A stretch of DNA of 64,000 nt from Croceimicrobium sp965279135 (GTDB lineage: Bacteria > Bacteroidota > Bacteroidia > Flavobacteriales > Schleiferiaceae), in NCBI GenBank assembly GCA_965279135.1, contig OZ257133.1, forward strand, positions 2,232,001-2,296,000. Direction: 5' to 3'. The position numbers were made by a program, and so were the translations under genes. Below, piece by piece: positions 24,320-32,782 of this stretch (position 1 is the first letter of the stretch; each line of letters starts with the position of its first letter). The notes below the pieces were generated by a model. The model worked only from the letters and a program-made list of their open reading frames with translations. It was not told where the DNA came from and did no database searches.

Positions 24320-24808
24320 ATGAAAACGGGACCAGCTATTCTAGCGCTTATCGGTATCCTCCTGCTCGGAGGATTACTTATTATGCCTAGAACCCCAGAT
24401 AATGGTTCCGGTAAAAGTGAAACTTCAGACAATCTCTACTCAGTTGCGGATTCACTAGTGGATGTAGCCCTACAGAAAATGGAAAGCGGTGAATTACCTC
24501 CAATGCAGGCGGTAATGAGCATTCGGGATGTAGCCGAGCGCTTTCCGGAAAACATTAAGGCAAACTTCACTTTGGGTGTAATGAGCATGCAGACGGCTCA
24601 ATACGAAAAAGCCCAGGAACGCTTTTTAAAAGTTTTAGAACAAGATTCACAAAATCTTGATGCCCATCTTCTTCTATCGCGCTCAAAATTGGCGATTGGA
24701 GATAGCACTGGCGCAGTTAATAGTCTGGAGTCGGCTTTGAATTCTCTTAGCGACGAAGAAACAAGAAAGGCCATTCGAGAAGAATTGGCAAGTATTAATC
24801 CCAATTAA
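24320..24808 (+). CDS. Membrane-anchored TPR protein
   Basis: A 162-residue protein with an N-terminal hydrophobic anchor (AILALIGILLLGGLLIM, about 5-21), a Ser/Asp-rich stretch, and two or three TPR-like helix pairs (ANFTLGVMSMQTAQYEKAQE; AHLLLSRSKLAIGDSTGAVN). It lies between HU and the small basic peptide gene with very short gaps. The function is unknown; the position beside RNase G and HU suggests only co-transcription. Confidence 0.83.
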   Translation: MKTGPAILALIGILLLGGLLIMPRTPDNGSGKSETSDNLYSVADSLVDVALQKMESGELPPMQAVMSIRDVAERFPENIKANFTLGVMSMQTAQYEKAQERFLKVLEQDSQNLDAHLLLSRSKLAIGDSTGAVNSLESALNSLSDEETRKAIREELASINPN

Positions 24809-24819
24809 AAATTATTGTT

Positions 24820-24909
24820 ATGCCTAGCGGTAAAAAAAGAAAACGTCATAAGATGTCTACCCACAAGCGTAAAAAGCGCTTGAGAAAAAACCGTCACAAG
24901 AAAAAATAA
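24820..24909 (+). CDS. AURKAIP1/COX24-type small basic protein
   Basis: A 29-residue, strongly basic protein: MPSGKKRKRHKMSTHKRKKR followed by LRKNRHKKK. It matches the very short AURKAIP1/COX24-domain proteins annotated across Bacteroidota, related to the C terminus of the mitochondrial ribosomal protein mS38. The RKRHKMSTHKRKKRLRKNRHKKK pattern is the domain signature (given here only as a description of the visible arrangement). It probably binds rRNA in the small subunit; that role is inferred from the mitochondrial homologue. It is 11 bases after the TPR gene and 117 bases before rng and is easily missed because of its size. Confidence 0.85.
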   Translation: MPSGKKRKRHKMSTHKRKKRLRKNRHKKK

Positions 24910-24941
24910 GATTGCGGGCCTAAAACCCCATCTAATACCCT

Positions 24942-24962
24942 AGCACCCTGTACAGCGGTGCT
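24942..24962 (+). other. Hairpin in the leader of the RNase G gene
   Basis: AGCACC (24942-24947) pairs with GGTGCT (24957-24962), and inner CTG/CAG bases could extend the stem. No T run follows, so it is not a plain terminator. It lies about 65 bases upstream of the rng start. RNase E/G genes of other bacteria are autoregulated through leader hairpins, so this could be one (inference). Confidence 0.4.
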
Positions 24963-25026
24963 TTCGGTGTTTATACTGAAAAGGTTTTGACATTATACTC
25001 CCATTCGGGAGCAAAAAATATTTAAG

Positions 25027-26574
25027 GTGAGTACAGAATTAGTTATTAATTCACGTACTGCCGATTCGGTAGCGGTAGCGCTACTCAAAGAAGGTAGACT
25101 TTCAGAATTACACTACGACAATTCCGATGAGTTTGCGGTAGGCGATATTTATATGGGGAAGATTAAAAAGATCGTCCCTGGTCTAAATGCCGCTTTTGTA
25201 GATGTAGGATACGAAAAAGACGCATTTCTGCATTATCACGATCTAGGACCGCAGATCAAATCTCTGAATAAGTTTACCCGAAAAACGCAAACTGGCAAAC
25301 AACGTTGGTCCTTGACTGACTTTGAGCCTGAAGCGGACATTGACAAGAACGGCAGTATTGATAAAGTTCTGCGCGAAGGGCACAACATACTTGTGCAAAT
25401 CGCCAAAGAGCCCATCTCCACTAAAGGTCCCCGTATTACTTCAGAATTATCTCTGGCGGGTAGATATGTGGTATTGGTTCCATTTTCCAAACGAGTTAGC
25501 GTAAGTAGTAAACTGCGCGACAAAGAAGAGAAAGATCGTTTACGACGATTGGTAAAAAGCATTCGTCCTAAAGGCTTTGGTGTTATTGTACGCACCGCAG
25601 CAGAGGACTGTCAGGTAGCCGACCTGGATAGCGATATTCAGGAATTGGTGGAGAAATGGAAGCAGTTACATCGCGGAATCCAAAGAGTGCGCGGTGCAAA
25701 ACGGATTCTTAGAGAACTCAATCGCGTTTCAGCACTTCTAAGAGATGTATTAAACGATACGTTTAACTCGATTGTGGTTGATGACCTTGAGCTCTTCAAC
25801 GAGGTTAAGGATTACATGCGCAACATTGAGCCGGAAAAGGAGAAGATCGTGAAGTACTATCAGGGTCGGGTTCCGGTATTTGAGCACTATGGGATTGAAC
25901 GCCAAATTAAATCCAGCTTTGGAAGATCAGTAAGCATGGGTAAAGGGGCCTACTTAATTGTAGAGCACACTGAGGCTATGCACGTGATAGATGTAAACAG
26001 TGGTAACCGCACTAACTCATCCGAGAATCAAGAGGCGAATGCATTAGCAGTAAACCTTTCTGCTGCCGAAGAAATTGCCCGTCAGTTGAGGCTTAGAGAT
26101 ATGGGTGGAATCGTTGTTGTTGATTTCATCGATATGCATAAGAGCGAAAACCGAAAGAAGCTCTATGAAAAGCTGAAGCTTGAAATGTCTACGGATCGGG
26201 CTAAGCATAAAATCCTCCCTCCTTCCAGATTTGGATTGGTGGAGATCACTCGCCAAAGGGTGCGCCCGGAAATGGCCATCCAAACCCGTGAAGAAAACCC
26301 CGACGGCAATGGTGAAGTAGAAGCCCCAATTCTTATTATCGAGGAAATAGAAAACAAACTTGAGCTTATCTCTAAGCAAGAGAAAGACAAGACCATCTAT
26401 CTCCACTTACATCCATTTATCGCCGCCTATTTAAGCCAAGGTCTGTTTAAGTCGATACGCCGTAAATGGTCTAAAAAATTCAAACGGAACCTTAAAATCA
26501 TTCCAAGGGATTCATTCAAGTTTCTTGAGTATCACTTTTTCAATGACAAGGACGAAAAGTTTGAGTTTAATTAG
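25027..26574 (+). CDS. rng: Ribonuclease E/G family endoribonuclease
   Basis: A 515-residue endoribonuclease that cleaves single-stranded AU-rich RNA and matures rRNA ends. An S1-like RNA-binding domain covers about 35-130 (GDIYMGKIKKIVPGLNAAFV). The catalytic Mg2+ aspartates are in MHVIDVNSG and GGIVVVDFIDM. The zinc-link region, normally two CPxC-type cysteines, is replaced by REENPDGNGEVEAP with no cysteine. No long E. coli RNase E-type C-terminal scaffold is present, so the length is RNase G-like. The start is GTG at 25027; no in-frame ATG lies nearby and the next residues (STELVINSRTADS) fit the family start. Confidence 0.93.
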   Translation: MSTELVINSRTADSVAVALLKEGRLSELHYDNSDEFAVGDIYMGKIKKIVPGLNAAFVDVGYEKDAFLHYHDLGPQIKSLNKFTRKTQTGKQRWSLTDFEPEADIDKNGSIDKVLREGHNILVQIAKEPISTKGPRITSELSLAGRYVVLVPFSKRVSVSSKLRDKEEKDRLRRLVKSIRPKGFGVIVRTAAEDCQVADLDSDIQELVEKWKQLHRGIQRVRGAKRILRELNRVSALLRDVLNDTFNSIVVDDLELFNEVKDYMRNIEPEKEKIVKYYQGRVPVFEHYGIERQIKSSFGRSVSMGKGAYLIVEHTEAMHVIDVNSGNRTNSSENQEANALAVNLSAAEEIARQLRLRDMGGIVVVDFIDMHKSENRKKLYEKLKLEMSTDRAKHKILPPSRFGLVEITRQRVRPEMAIQTREENPDGNGEVEAPILIIEEIENKLELISKQEKDKTIYLHLHPFIAAYLSQGLFKSIRRKWSKKFKRNLKIIPRDSFKFLEYHFFNDKDEKFEFN

Positions 26575-26586
26575 CAATTACAAGGC

Positions 26587-26616
26587 TTGAGACTTTTCAA
26601 TTAATTGGTAGTTTTG
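26587..26616 (+). promoter_or_regulatory. Promoter of the OmpA lipoprotein gene
   Basis: TTG at 26587-26589 and TAGTTTTG at 26609-26616, 19 bases apart, match the Bacteroidota -33/-7 elements. The ATG is 20 bases downstream. Confidence 0.65.
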
Positions 26617-26636
26617 CCCTGAATTAGAAATTTGAA

Positions 26637-27473
26637 ATGAAAAAGGGAATTGTACTATTGGGAAGCATTCTGTTTCTCAGCTCCTGTGTGAGTAAATCCA
26701 AGTTCACTGATTTACAAAATCAGTATAACGACACGAGTGATGAACTGAGTAAGACCAGACTGGAACTGGCAGCTTGCCTGGATAACAAAAAGAACTCACA
26801 GAAGGAAATAGATTACCTCAAAAAGACCAATTACCAATTGCTTAAGAACATTGGTAATATGTCTACACTTAGTAAAAAAGAGGCCGAAAATCTAGAGCGT
26901 TCTTTAGCCCAAATCAAGGAAAAGGATCTTACGATTAAGAGCTTACAAGATGCGATCAACAAGCGCGACTCTGTAACCTTTGCATTGGTTACCCGTTTAA
27001 AAGGAGCCACTGTTGGCATGGATGATGAGGATATCAGCATCAATGTTGAGAAAGGTGTGGTATATGTATCTATTAGTGACAAGCTGCTCTTTACGAGTGG
27101 AAGTGCACAGTTAAGTAGCGATGCGCAACGCGTGATCGGTAAAGTTGCCCAGGTATTGAAAGCTCAACCAGAATTGGAGTTCATGGTGGAAGGCCATACC
27201 GACAATAAGGCGATCAGATCTACCGCTCCATTTAAGGATAACTGGGAATTGAGTACTCTAAGAGCGGCTTCGGTTGTTCGTACCCTTCAGTCGGATTTTG
27301 GTATTGATCCCAAAAGAATGACAGTAGCTGGAAGAGGAGAATATGCTCCAGTTGCTAATAACGAAACTGAAGAAGGGCGCGCGCAAAATCGTCGCACCCG
27401 CATTGTTATCCTACCAAAACTTGATGAGTTCTACAGCCTAATTGAAGAAGGCATGGAGCAAGCCAAGAAATAA
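26637..27473 (+). CDS. OmpA family lipoprotein
   Basis: A 278-residue peptidoglycan-associated lipoprotein. The lipobox LFLSSC places the lipidated Cys at 17. A coiled-coil region at about 25-110 (LQNQYNDTSDELSKTRLELA; YLKKTNYQLLKNIGNMS) connects to the OmpA C-terminal domain (about 140-260). That domain carries LLFTSGSAQLSSDAQRVI, VEGHTDNKA, NWELSTLRAASVVR and GRAQNRRTRIVI, which bind peptidoglycan. It probably tethers the outer membrane to the wall. It has its own promoter and terminator. Confidence 0.92.
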   Translation: MKKGIVLLGSILFLSSCVSKSKFTDLQNQYNDTSDELSKTRLELAACLDNKKNSQKEIDYLKKTNYQLLKNIGNMSTLSKKEAENLERSLAQIKEKDLTIKSLQDAINKRDSVTFALVTRLKGATVGMDDEDISINVEKGVVYVSISDKLLFTSGSAQLSSDAQRVIGKVAQVLKAQPELEFMVEGHTDNKAIRSTAPFKDNWELSTLRAASVVRTLQSDFGIDPKRMTVAGRGEYAPVANNETEEGRAQNRRTRIVILPKLDEFYSLIEEGMEQAKK

Positions 27474-27496
27474 TTAGATTTTAAAGCACTATTGCT

Positions 27497-27528
27497 AAGC
27501 CTCCTTCCTCTCGGTTGGAGGCTTTTTT
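27497..27528 (+). terminator. Rho-independent terminator after the OmpA gene
   Basis: An 8-bp stem (AAGCCTCC with GGAGGCTT, 27497-27524) followed by a T run. Confidence 0.9.
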
Positions 27529-27618
27529 CATGGAATCACGTATACTAATTGTCTACAGCAATTAACTCTGCATTGCGAATTAATTTGCTTTATTAGCTAG
27601 AATAACAAAACAATTATT

Positions 27619-28299
27619 ATGAAATTCTTTAAACCTTTAGCCTCGCTGCTCGCGCTTTTTATTGCCTTTTCCGCTAGCGGGCAAACCGAGAAAGACAACT
27701 TCTTAATTGGTATATCGACCAACCTGGGTATTGTTCAAAGCGACGGAAGTGCCTTTAGTTTGTCCTATCTCTCCACCTCTTTAAGTACGGATAATCCGGA
27801 TCCAAATGCCGGTGATGGTAATGAAACGGTCTGGCGTGTAAACCTGGCTCCAAAAATTGGATACTTCGTGGTGGATAATCTGGCGGTCGGTGTTGACGGT
27901 AAATTCGGCTATAATCATATTGATGACGAAGACATTAGTTTCACCATTCAACAAAGGGTTTACGCGGTTGGCCCATTCGTTCGTTATTATGTGCCTCTTG
28001 ATAGAAACTTGCTGTTTTTCGAGCTCTATGGTTCCTATGGAGGGATAAATAGTACAAGTACCCCTCGAGATGCATCTCTTGGTGAGGAACAGAGTTTTAA
28101 TAATGAACTGCTAAATTTTGGTGCAAGCTCAGGAATTGCCTTCCCATTAAGCGAAAAGGCCTTTTGTGACTTTGCCTTAGACTTTAACCGAACTCGAATT
28201 AGGCTGGTTGAGAATAATGACTTTAACACCAGAACCTTCGTAAACGCCTTGTCCCTTAGGATTGGTTTTACCTTGTTATTAGGTTCTGAAAAAGACTAA
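27619..28299 (+). CDS. Outer membrane beta-barrel protein
   Basis: A 226-residue protein with a signal peptide (1-21, ending SASGQ). Amphipathic strands recur (VWRVNLAPKIGYFVVDNLAV; VYAVGPFVRYYVP; LFFELYGSYGG; SSGIAFPLSEKAFCDFALDF), and the end LRIGFTLLL resembles an outer-membrane barrel closure although four residues follow. About eight strands fit an OmpA/OmpX-like porin-family fold. No ligand can be inferred. It lies between two terminators as a single-gene unit. Confidence 0.82.
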   Translation: MKFFKPLASLLALFIAFSASGQTEKDNFLIGISTNLGIVQSDGSAFSLSYLSTSLSTDNPDPNAGDGNETVWRVNLAPKIGYFVVDNLAVGVDGKFGYNHIDDEDISFTIQQRVYAVGPFVRYYVPLDRNLLFFELYGSYGGINSTSTPRDASLGEEQSFNNELLNFGASSGIAFPLSEKAFCDFALDFNRTRIRLVENNDFNTRTFVNALSLRIGFTLLLGSEKD

Positions 28300-28307
28300 T
28301 GAAAAGA

Positions 28308-28335
28308 ACGCCCTTTCGCTGAAAGGGCGTTTTTA
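28308..28335 (+). terminator. Rho-independent terminator after the beta-barrel gene
   Basis: A 10-bp perfect stem (ACGCCCTTTC with GAAAGGGCGT), a 3-base GCT loop and a T run. Confidence 0.93.
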
Positions 28336-28401
28336 TTTCCGGATTTTGAGGAGTGAAAATAAGTTTATACCCTACCTTCCCATCCTCAAATAAATCCAAT
28401 C

Positions 28402-30429
28402 ATGAAAAAATATATCGTGCTATTCCTGCTCGGCAGTTTTGGTTTGTCGGCGCAGAGCAATGTGATGACTCCTGAAAAACTTTGGGAGCTTGGTCGGGTT
28501 GGCCTTGATGCCGTTTCCCCCGATGGTAAATCTTTCGTTTATGGAGTAACTCGTTACGACATTAAAGCTAATTCTGGCAACCGCGATTTATATCTAATGG
28601 ATATAAAAAGCGGAGCCATCACTCAACTTACCAATCTGGAGGGCGGAGAGTATGGGGCTCACTTTATTGCGAATGGCGTAGCTTTTAACCACGGTGGACA
28701 GTTGCACTGGATTGGAACTGATGGCACAGGACTAAAAGCTTTAACGGACATAGAAGGAGGCGTATCGGGAGCAAAAGCCTACTCCCATCCGGATGGAGCC
28801 CTACGAATCCTTTTTAGCAAGAGCTTTAAGACCGCAGAAACACCGGCTGAAATGTATCCGGAATTACCGGAAGCTGAATTCCGGGTTATCGATGATCTCA
28901 TGTACCGGCACTGGGACTCCTGGGATGACTATGAATCAATGCAAGTTTGCCTCAGTCGATACAAAGACTCACCTGCAAAGGGCTTTTTGAACATCATGGA
29001 GGGCAGTAAGTTCGATAGTCCCGTACCACCATTCGGAGGATCAGAAAGCTATGTACTTAGTCCCGATGGGAAGTATATCGTTTATGAATCAAAAAGGTTA
29101 GGGGGTAAAGACTTTGCTGAACAAACCAATAGCGATTTATTCCTATATAATTTGGAAAGCGGCTCTACTACCAACCTATCCGAAGGAATGAATGGCTATG
29201 ATAAAAACCCTCAATTTTCTCCGGATGGAAGTAAAATTGCCTGGTTAAGCATGGCTACCAATGGATATGAGAGTGATGTAAATGATTTGATAATCATGGA
29301 TCTGGCCTCAAAAAAGAAAACTCACGTTCTTAAAAGCTCCGGTAATTACGACCAATACACCTTCAACTCCTTTGCCTGGGAAGAGGAAGATGAACTCTAT
29401 GTAGGGATTCCTACCATGGGGAGTAATCAGATTTTCGAAATTGAAAAAGATGGGGATTCCTGGGAATTTGAAAAGATTACAAAGGGCGATCACAATCACA
29501 ATCACTTTGAAATTGTGGAAGACGGTCTCTTAGTAGCGAGACAGGACATGAACAATGCTACTGAAGTCTACTTTATCAAAGAGAATGGTAAGGCCAAGCA
29601 ATTGACTCATGTTAACGATGAGCTCTATGGAAGCATAGCTAAAAGCAAAGTTGAGAAGCGCATGGTAAAGACCACCGATGGTAAGGACATGCTTACCTGG
29701 GTAATCTATCCACCAGACTTTGATCCAAACAAAAAATACCCAACTCTACTTTATTGCCAGGGAGGACCTCAATCTCAGGTATCCCAATTCTACAGCTTTC
29801 GCTGGAATTTCCAACTTATGGCCGCTCAGGGCTACATCGTTGTAGCTCCTAACCGAAGAGGACTACCAGGTTTTGGTCGCGAATGGAATGAGCAGATTTC
29901 CAAGGATTGGGGCGGTCAATCGATGCGAGACTACCTGGCTGCGATAGATGCTGTTTCTAAAGAGAGCTATGTTGATGAAAGCAATTTAGGCTGCGTAGGA
30001 GCCAGTTATGGAGGATACTCAGTATATATGTTAGCGGGTATCCACGAAGGGCGTTTTAAGAGCTTTATATCTCATTGCGGTCTTTTTGATCTTGAAAGCT
30101 GGTATTTAACCACGGAAGAAATGTTCTTCGCTAACTATGATCTAGGAGGACCTTACTGGGAAGAGGCTCATGCTCCTGGCTACACTAGCTTTGATCCAAA
30201 AGATTATGTACAAAACTGGAATACTCCCATGTTGGTTATTCACGGTGGAAAGGATTTTAGAGTTCCCGAAAATCAAGGTATGGAAGCTTTTCAAGCTGCT
30301 AAATTATTAGGAGTACCCGCACGCTTCCTTTACTTCCCGAATGAGGGACACTGGATTCTCAGCCCACAGAACGGCTTAGTCTGGCATGACCAATTCTTCG
30401 GTTGGCTCGACCAATGGCTAAAGAACTAA
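28402..30429 (+). CDS. S9 family serine peptidase (dipeptidyl-peptidase 5-like)
   Basis: A 675-residue exported peptidase with a signal peptide (1-17). An N-terminal beta-propeller (about 25-410; repeats such as VSPDGKSFVYG, LSPDGKYIVYES and FSPDGSKIAWLS) precedes an alpha/beta-hydrolase domain. The catalytic triad candidates are Ser535 (GASYGG), Asp618 (HGGKDFRVP) and His650 (NEGHWIL). The DDLMYRHWDSWDDY stretch (164-177) is typical of DPP5/acylaminoacyl-type members, which release dipeptides in the periplasm. It is a single-gene unit with its own terminator. Confidence 0.92.
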   Translation: MKKYIVLFLLGSFGLSAQSNVMTPEKLWELGRVGLDAVSPDGKSFVYGVTRYDIKANSGNRDLYLMDIKSGAITQLTNLEGGEYGAHFIANGVAFNHGGQLHWIGTDGTGLKALTDIEGGVSGAKAYSHPDGALRILFSKSFKTAETPAEMYPELPEAEFRVIDDLMYRHWDSWDDYESMQVCLSRYKDSPAKGFLNIMEGSKFDSPVPPFGGSESYVLSPDGKYIVYESKRLGGKDFAEQTNSDLFLYNLESGSTTNLSEGMNGYDKNPQFSPDGSKIAWLSMATNGYESDVNDLIIMDLASKKKTHVLKSSGNYDQYTFNSFAWEEEDELYVGIPTMGSNQIFEIEKDGDSWEFEKITKGDHNHNHFEIVEDGLLVARQDMNNATEVYFIKENGKAKQLTHVNDELYGSIAKSKVEKRMVKTTDGKDMLTWVIYPPDFDPNKKYPTLLYCQGGPQSQVSQFYSFRWNFQLMAAQGYIVVAPNRRGLPGFGREWNEQISKDWGGQSMRDYLAAIDAVSKESYVDESNLGCVGASYGGYSVYMLAGIHEGRFKSFISHCGLFDLESWYLTTEEMFFANYDLGGPYWEEAHAPGYTSFDPKDYVQNWNTPMLVIHGGKDFRVPENQGMEAFQAAKLLGVPARFLYFPNEGHWILSPQNGLVWHDQFFGWLDQWLKN

Positions 30430-30437
30430 TACTTCAA

Positions 30438-30466
30438 AACCGGCATCACTGATGCCGGTTTTTTTT
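30438..30466 (+). terminator. Rho-independent terminator after the S9 peptidase
   Basis: A 10-bp stem (AACCGGCATC with GATGCCGGTT), ACT loop and a T run. Confidence 0.93.
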
Positions 30467-30541
30467 GTGCTTAATGACGGATGATTACCGCAATCGGGAG
30501 CATAAAACACCCAGACTCTGCACTCTTTAAAAATTCCCTTT

Positions 30542-30591
30542 CCGATTCATCCATTCCATTTTACGGTTCATCGCGAATAAGTCCGATTCGT
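30542..30591 (+). promoter_or_regulatory. Three LytTR-like direct repeats upstream of the TonB receptor operon
   Basis: Nine-base repeats CCGATTCAT (30542), ACGGTTCAT (30563) and CCGATTCGT (30583) start 21 and 20 bases apart, about two helical turns. LytTR regulators typically bind 9-bp direct repeats spaced by 12 bp, with core GTTNAT/G. The operon downstream encodes a LytTR regulator, so autoregulation or activation of the receptor is likely (inference). A near-consensus -7 element TAGTTTAG follows at 30625-30632. Confidence 0.55.
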
Positions 30592-30650
30592 CCTTTTTTA
30601 GTTTCCCAGCCTCTGAGGTGCCGGTAGTTTAGCTAGCAAATAAGGGAACC

Positions 30651-32765
30651 ATGTACCGCATCAGCACAATCTTAATCATTCTTACCTGCAGCTTCGCTCA
30701 AGCGCAAAACAGCTTTAAAGGCATCGTATTCGATCAAGACAAGGAGCCACTGGTAGCAGCCAATATCTATTTAAAAGGAAGCTATCATGGTACCAGTTCG
30801 AATGCGGATGGCAGCTTTGAGATAGACAAGGTGAAATCCGGGGATTTGATAGTAATCAGCATGCTTGGATTTGAGCAAAAAGAAATTCTCATCAAACCTG
30901 AACATCTCGAAGGACAACATTCAATCCAAATGAAAGAAGCTTTCAACCGCCTTAAAGCCGTTACCATCTCTGCCGGTAATATGGAGGTAAGCGATGAAAA
31001 AAAATCTGTGGTTCTTAATCCACTGGATATTGTTACCACATCTGGTGCCTTAGGCGATGTAATTGGTGCGCTGAAGACCCTCCCAGGAACTGCCAATAAT
31101 GACAATGATGGGCGTCTCTTTGTAAGAGGTGGCTCAGCCAATGAAACCGCCATATTTATTGATGGCTTGAGATTGGGAAATGCCTTTGGATCTACCTTGA
31201 ATGGCATCCCTACCCGCAGTCGGTTTAGTCCTCAGATATTTAAAGGAAGCTTCTTTAGTACTGGAGCCTATTCCGCAGAGTTTGGACAGGCTTTGTCCTC
31301 GGTGCTTTCACTAAACAGTTTAGACTTCCCTTTGCGTCGTCAAACGGACTTAAGTGTAATGACTGTAGGTGTAGGAGCCAGTCATACTGAAGTGTGGGAT
31401 CGCCAGTCCTTCACCACCAACATCTCTTATACTGACTTGCAACCTTATATGGCCTTTGTTCCGCAGAATATCGAATTCCTCAATGCCCCGAATGGATTCA
31501 GTGGAGAGTTTCTCTTTCGCCAAAAGGTTGGTAAAAGAGGATTGGTAAAAGCTTTTTACGCTTATCAGTATTCGGGTTTAGAAGTTCTCCGCGATCAAGT
31601 AGAAAGTGATACTGCTACTCGAACCAAGTTGGATAATAACTTCCACCATTTTAACCTCAACTATCGTCAGGACCTGGGTAAGAAGCACCTTATCGATGGT
31701 GGCATCAGCTACTCTACCAATGATGATGATATTGAACTTGATGCCGATAAGATCTTTCAGGGAAGTAACCTGCTTCATGGTAAACTACGTCATCAATACT
31801 TCGCCACTGATCGCTTAAATCTGAAATTTGGCGCTGAAACCTTCTACCGCTTCTTTCAGGAATCCTTAAACGAAGATCAACGCGAAATAGAAGCGGAACA
31901 GCTGGCTTTCTTCGCTGAAGGTAACTACCACTTCAACAGTGATCTTGCTCTTAACCTGGGTTTGCGAAAGTCTTACTATGGAGGTAGCAGTTTTCTTATG
32001 CCTCGAGCGTCAATTGCCTATCGTTTAAATCAGGCTTCCAGTTTCTCCCTAGCCTATGGAGATTATGTGCAAGAGCAGAACCTCGGAATATTAGTACAAA
32101 ACGAAAACCTTCGTTCTTCACAAGCCCGTCATTTGGTGCTTAATTATCAATACATAAAAAACACCCACACTTTTAGGATTGAAGGCTACTATAAAGATTA
32201 TGCTCAATTGCTAAGAAGAAACCCGGATTTCAATACCAGTGGCAATGGATATGCGCGGGGTTTTGATCTCTTCTGGAGAAACCGAGGTGGTGTAAACAAC
32301 CTTGATTATTGGATCACTTACTCTTTCATTGATAGCAAACGTCATTGGCTTCATTTCGAGAATAGAGTACAACCCGGTTTTGCCCCTCGTCATAATGCCT
32401 CTTTTGTAGGGAAGTACTGGGTGGAAAATCTAAAATCTCAAATTGGAGGAAGCTTCAATATCAATGATGGTTACACCTACGATAATCCCAATCTACCTGG
32501 GGAAATGGAATCTCAAACCAAAGCCTTCCACAGTTTAAACCTAAGCTGGAGCTATCTGCCAAAACCCAATTTGATCTTTCACTTCGAAATTACCAATGTC
32601 CTGGGTCGCGAAAACATCTTTGGTTACCAGTACAGCAGTACCGCCGATGCCAACGGAAATTTCAATGAAATGGCTATCCCACAAGCCGCCAAACGCTTCA
32701 TCTTCTTTGGAATCTTCTACACTATATCCAGCGATAAAAAAGCAAATCAACTTAATAATCTATAA
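30651..32765 (+). CDS. TonB-dependent receptor with carboxypeptidase-like regulatory domain
   Basis: A 704-residue outer-membrane receptor. A signal peptide (1-18) is followed by a CarboxypepD_reg-like domain (about 20-100; GIVFDQDKEPLVAANIYLKG). The plug has DVIGALKTLPGTANNDNDGR and LFVRGGSANETAIFIDGLR, and the barrel ends near FFGIFYTIS with a short hydrophilic tail. The PGTANNDNDGRLFVRGG wording is common in Bacteroidota receptors for unknown organic or metal ligands. It leads an operon with a small TPR-like protein (17 bases), a LytS-type kinase and a LytTR regulator. A ligand-sensing loop is therefore plausible. Confidence 0.92.
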   Translation: MYRISTILIILTCSFAQAQNSFKGIVFDQDKEPLVAANIYLKGSYHGTSSNADGSFEIDKVKSGDLIVISMLGFEQKEILIKPEHLEGQHSIQMKEAFNRLKAVTISAGNMEVSDEKKSVVLNPLDIVTTSGALGDVIGALKTLPGTANNDNDGRLFVRGGSANETAIFIDGLRLGNAFGSTLNGIPTRSRFSPQIFKGSFFSTGAYSAEFGQALSSVLSLNSLDFPLRRQTDLSVMTVGVGASHTEVWDRQSFTTNISYTDLQPYMAFVPQNIEFLNAPNGFSGEFLFRQKVGKRGLVKAFYAYQYSGLEVLRDQVESDTATRTKLDNNFHHFNLNYRQDLGKKHLIDGGISYSTNDDDIELDADKIFQGSNLLHGKLRHQYFATDRLNLKFGAETFYRFFQESLNEDQREIEAEQLAFFAEGNYHFNSDLALNLGLRKSYYGGSSFLMPRASIAYRLNQASSFSLAYGDYVQEQNLGILVQNENLRSSQARHLVLNYQYIKNTHTFRIEGYYKDYAQLLRRNPDFNTSGNGYARGFDLFWRNRGGVNNLDYWITYSFIDSKRHWLHFENRVQPGFAPRHNASFVGKYWVENLKSQIGGSFNINDGYTYDNPNLPGEMESQTKAFHSLNLSWSYLPKPNLIFHFEITNVLGRENIFGYQYSSTADANGNFNEMAIPQAAKRFIFFGIFYTISSDKKANQLNNL

Positions 32766-32782
32766 TTCAAAATTCACGTATC

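Noticed and set aside
30785..31207. A 140-residue minus-strand frame inside the TonB receptor
   Set aside because: Overlaps the conserved plug domain on the opposite strand and shows no independent coding signal.
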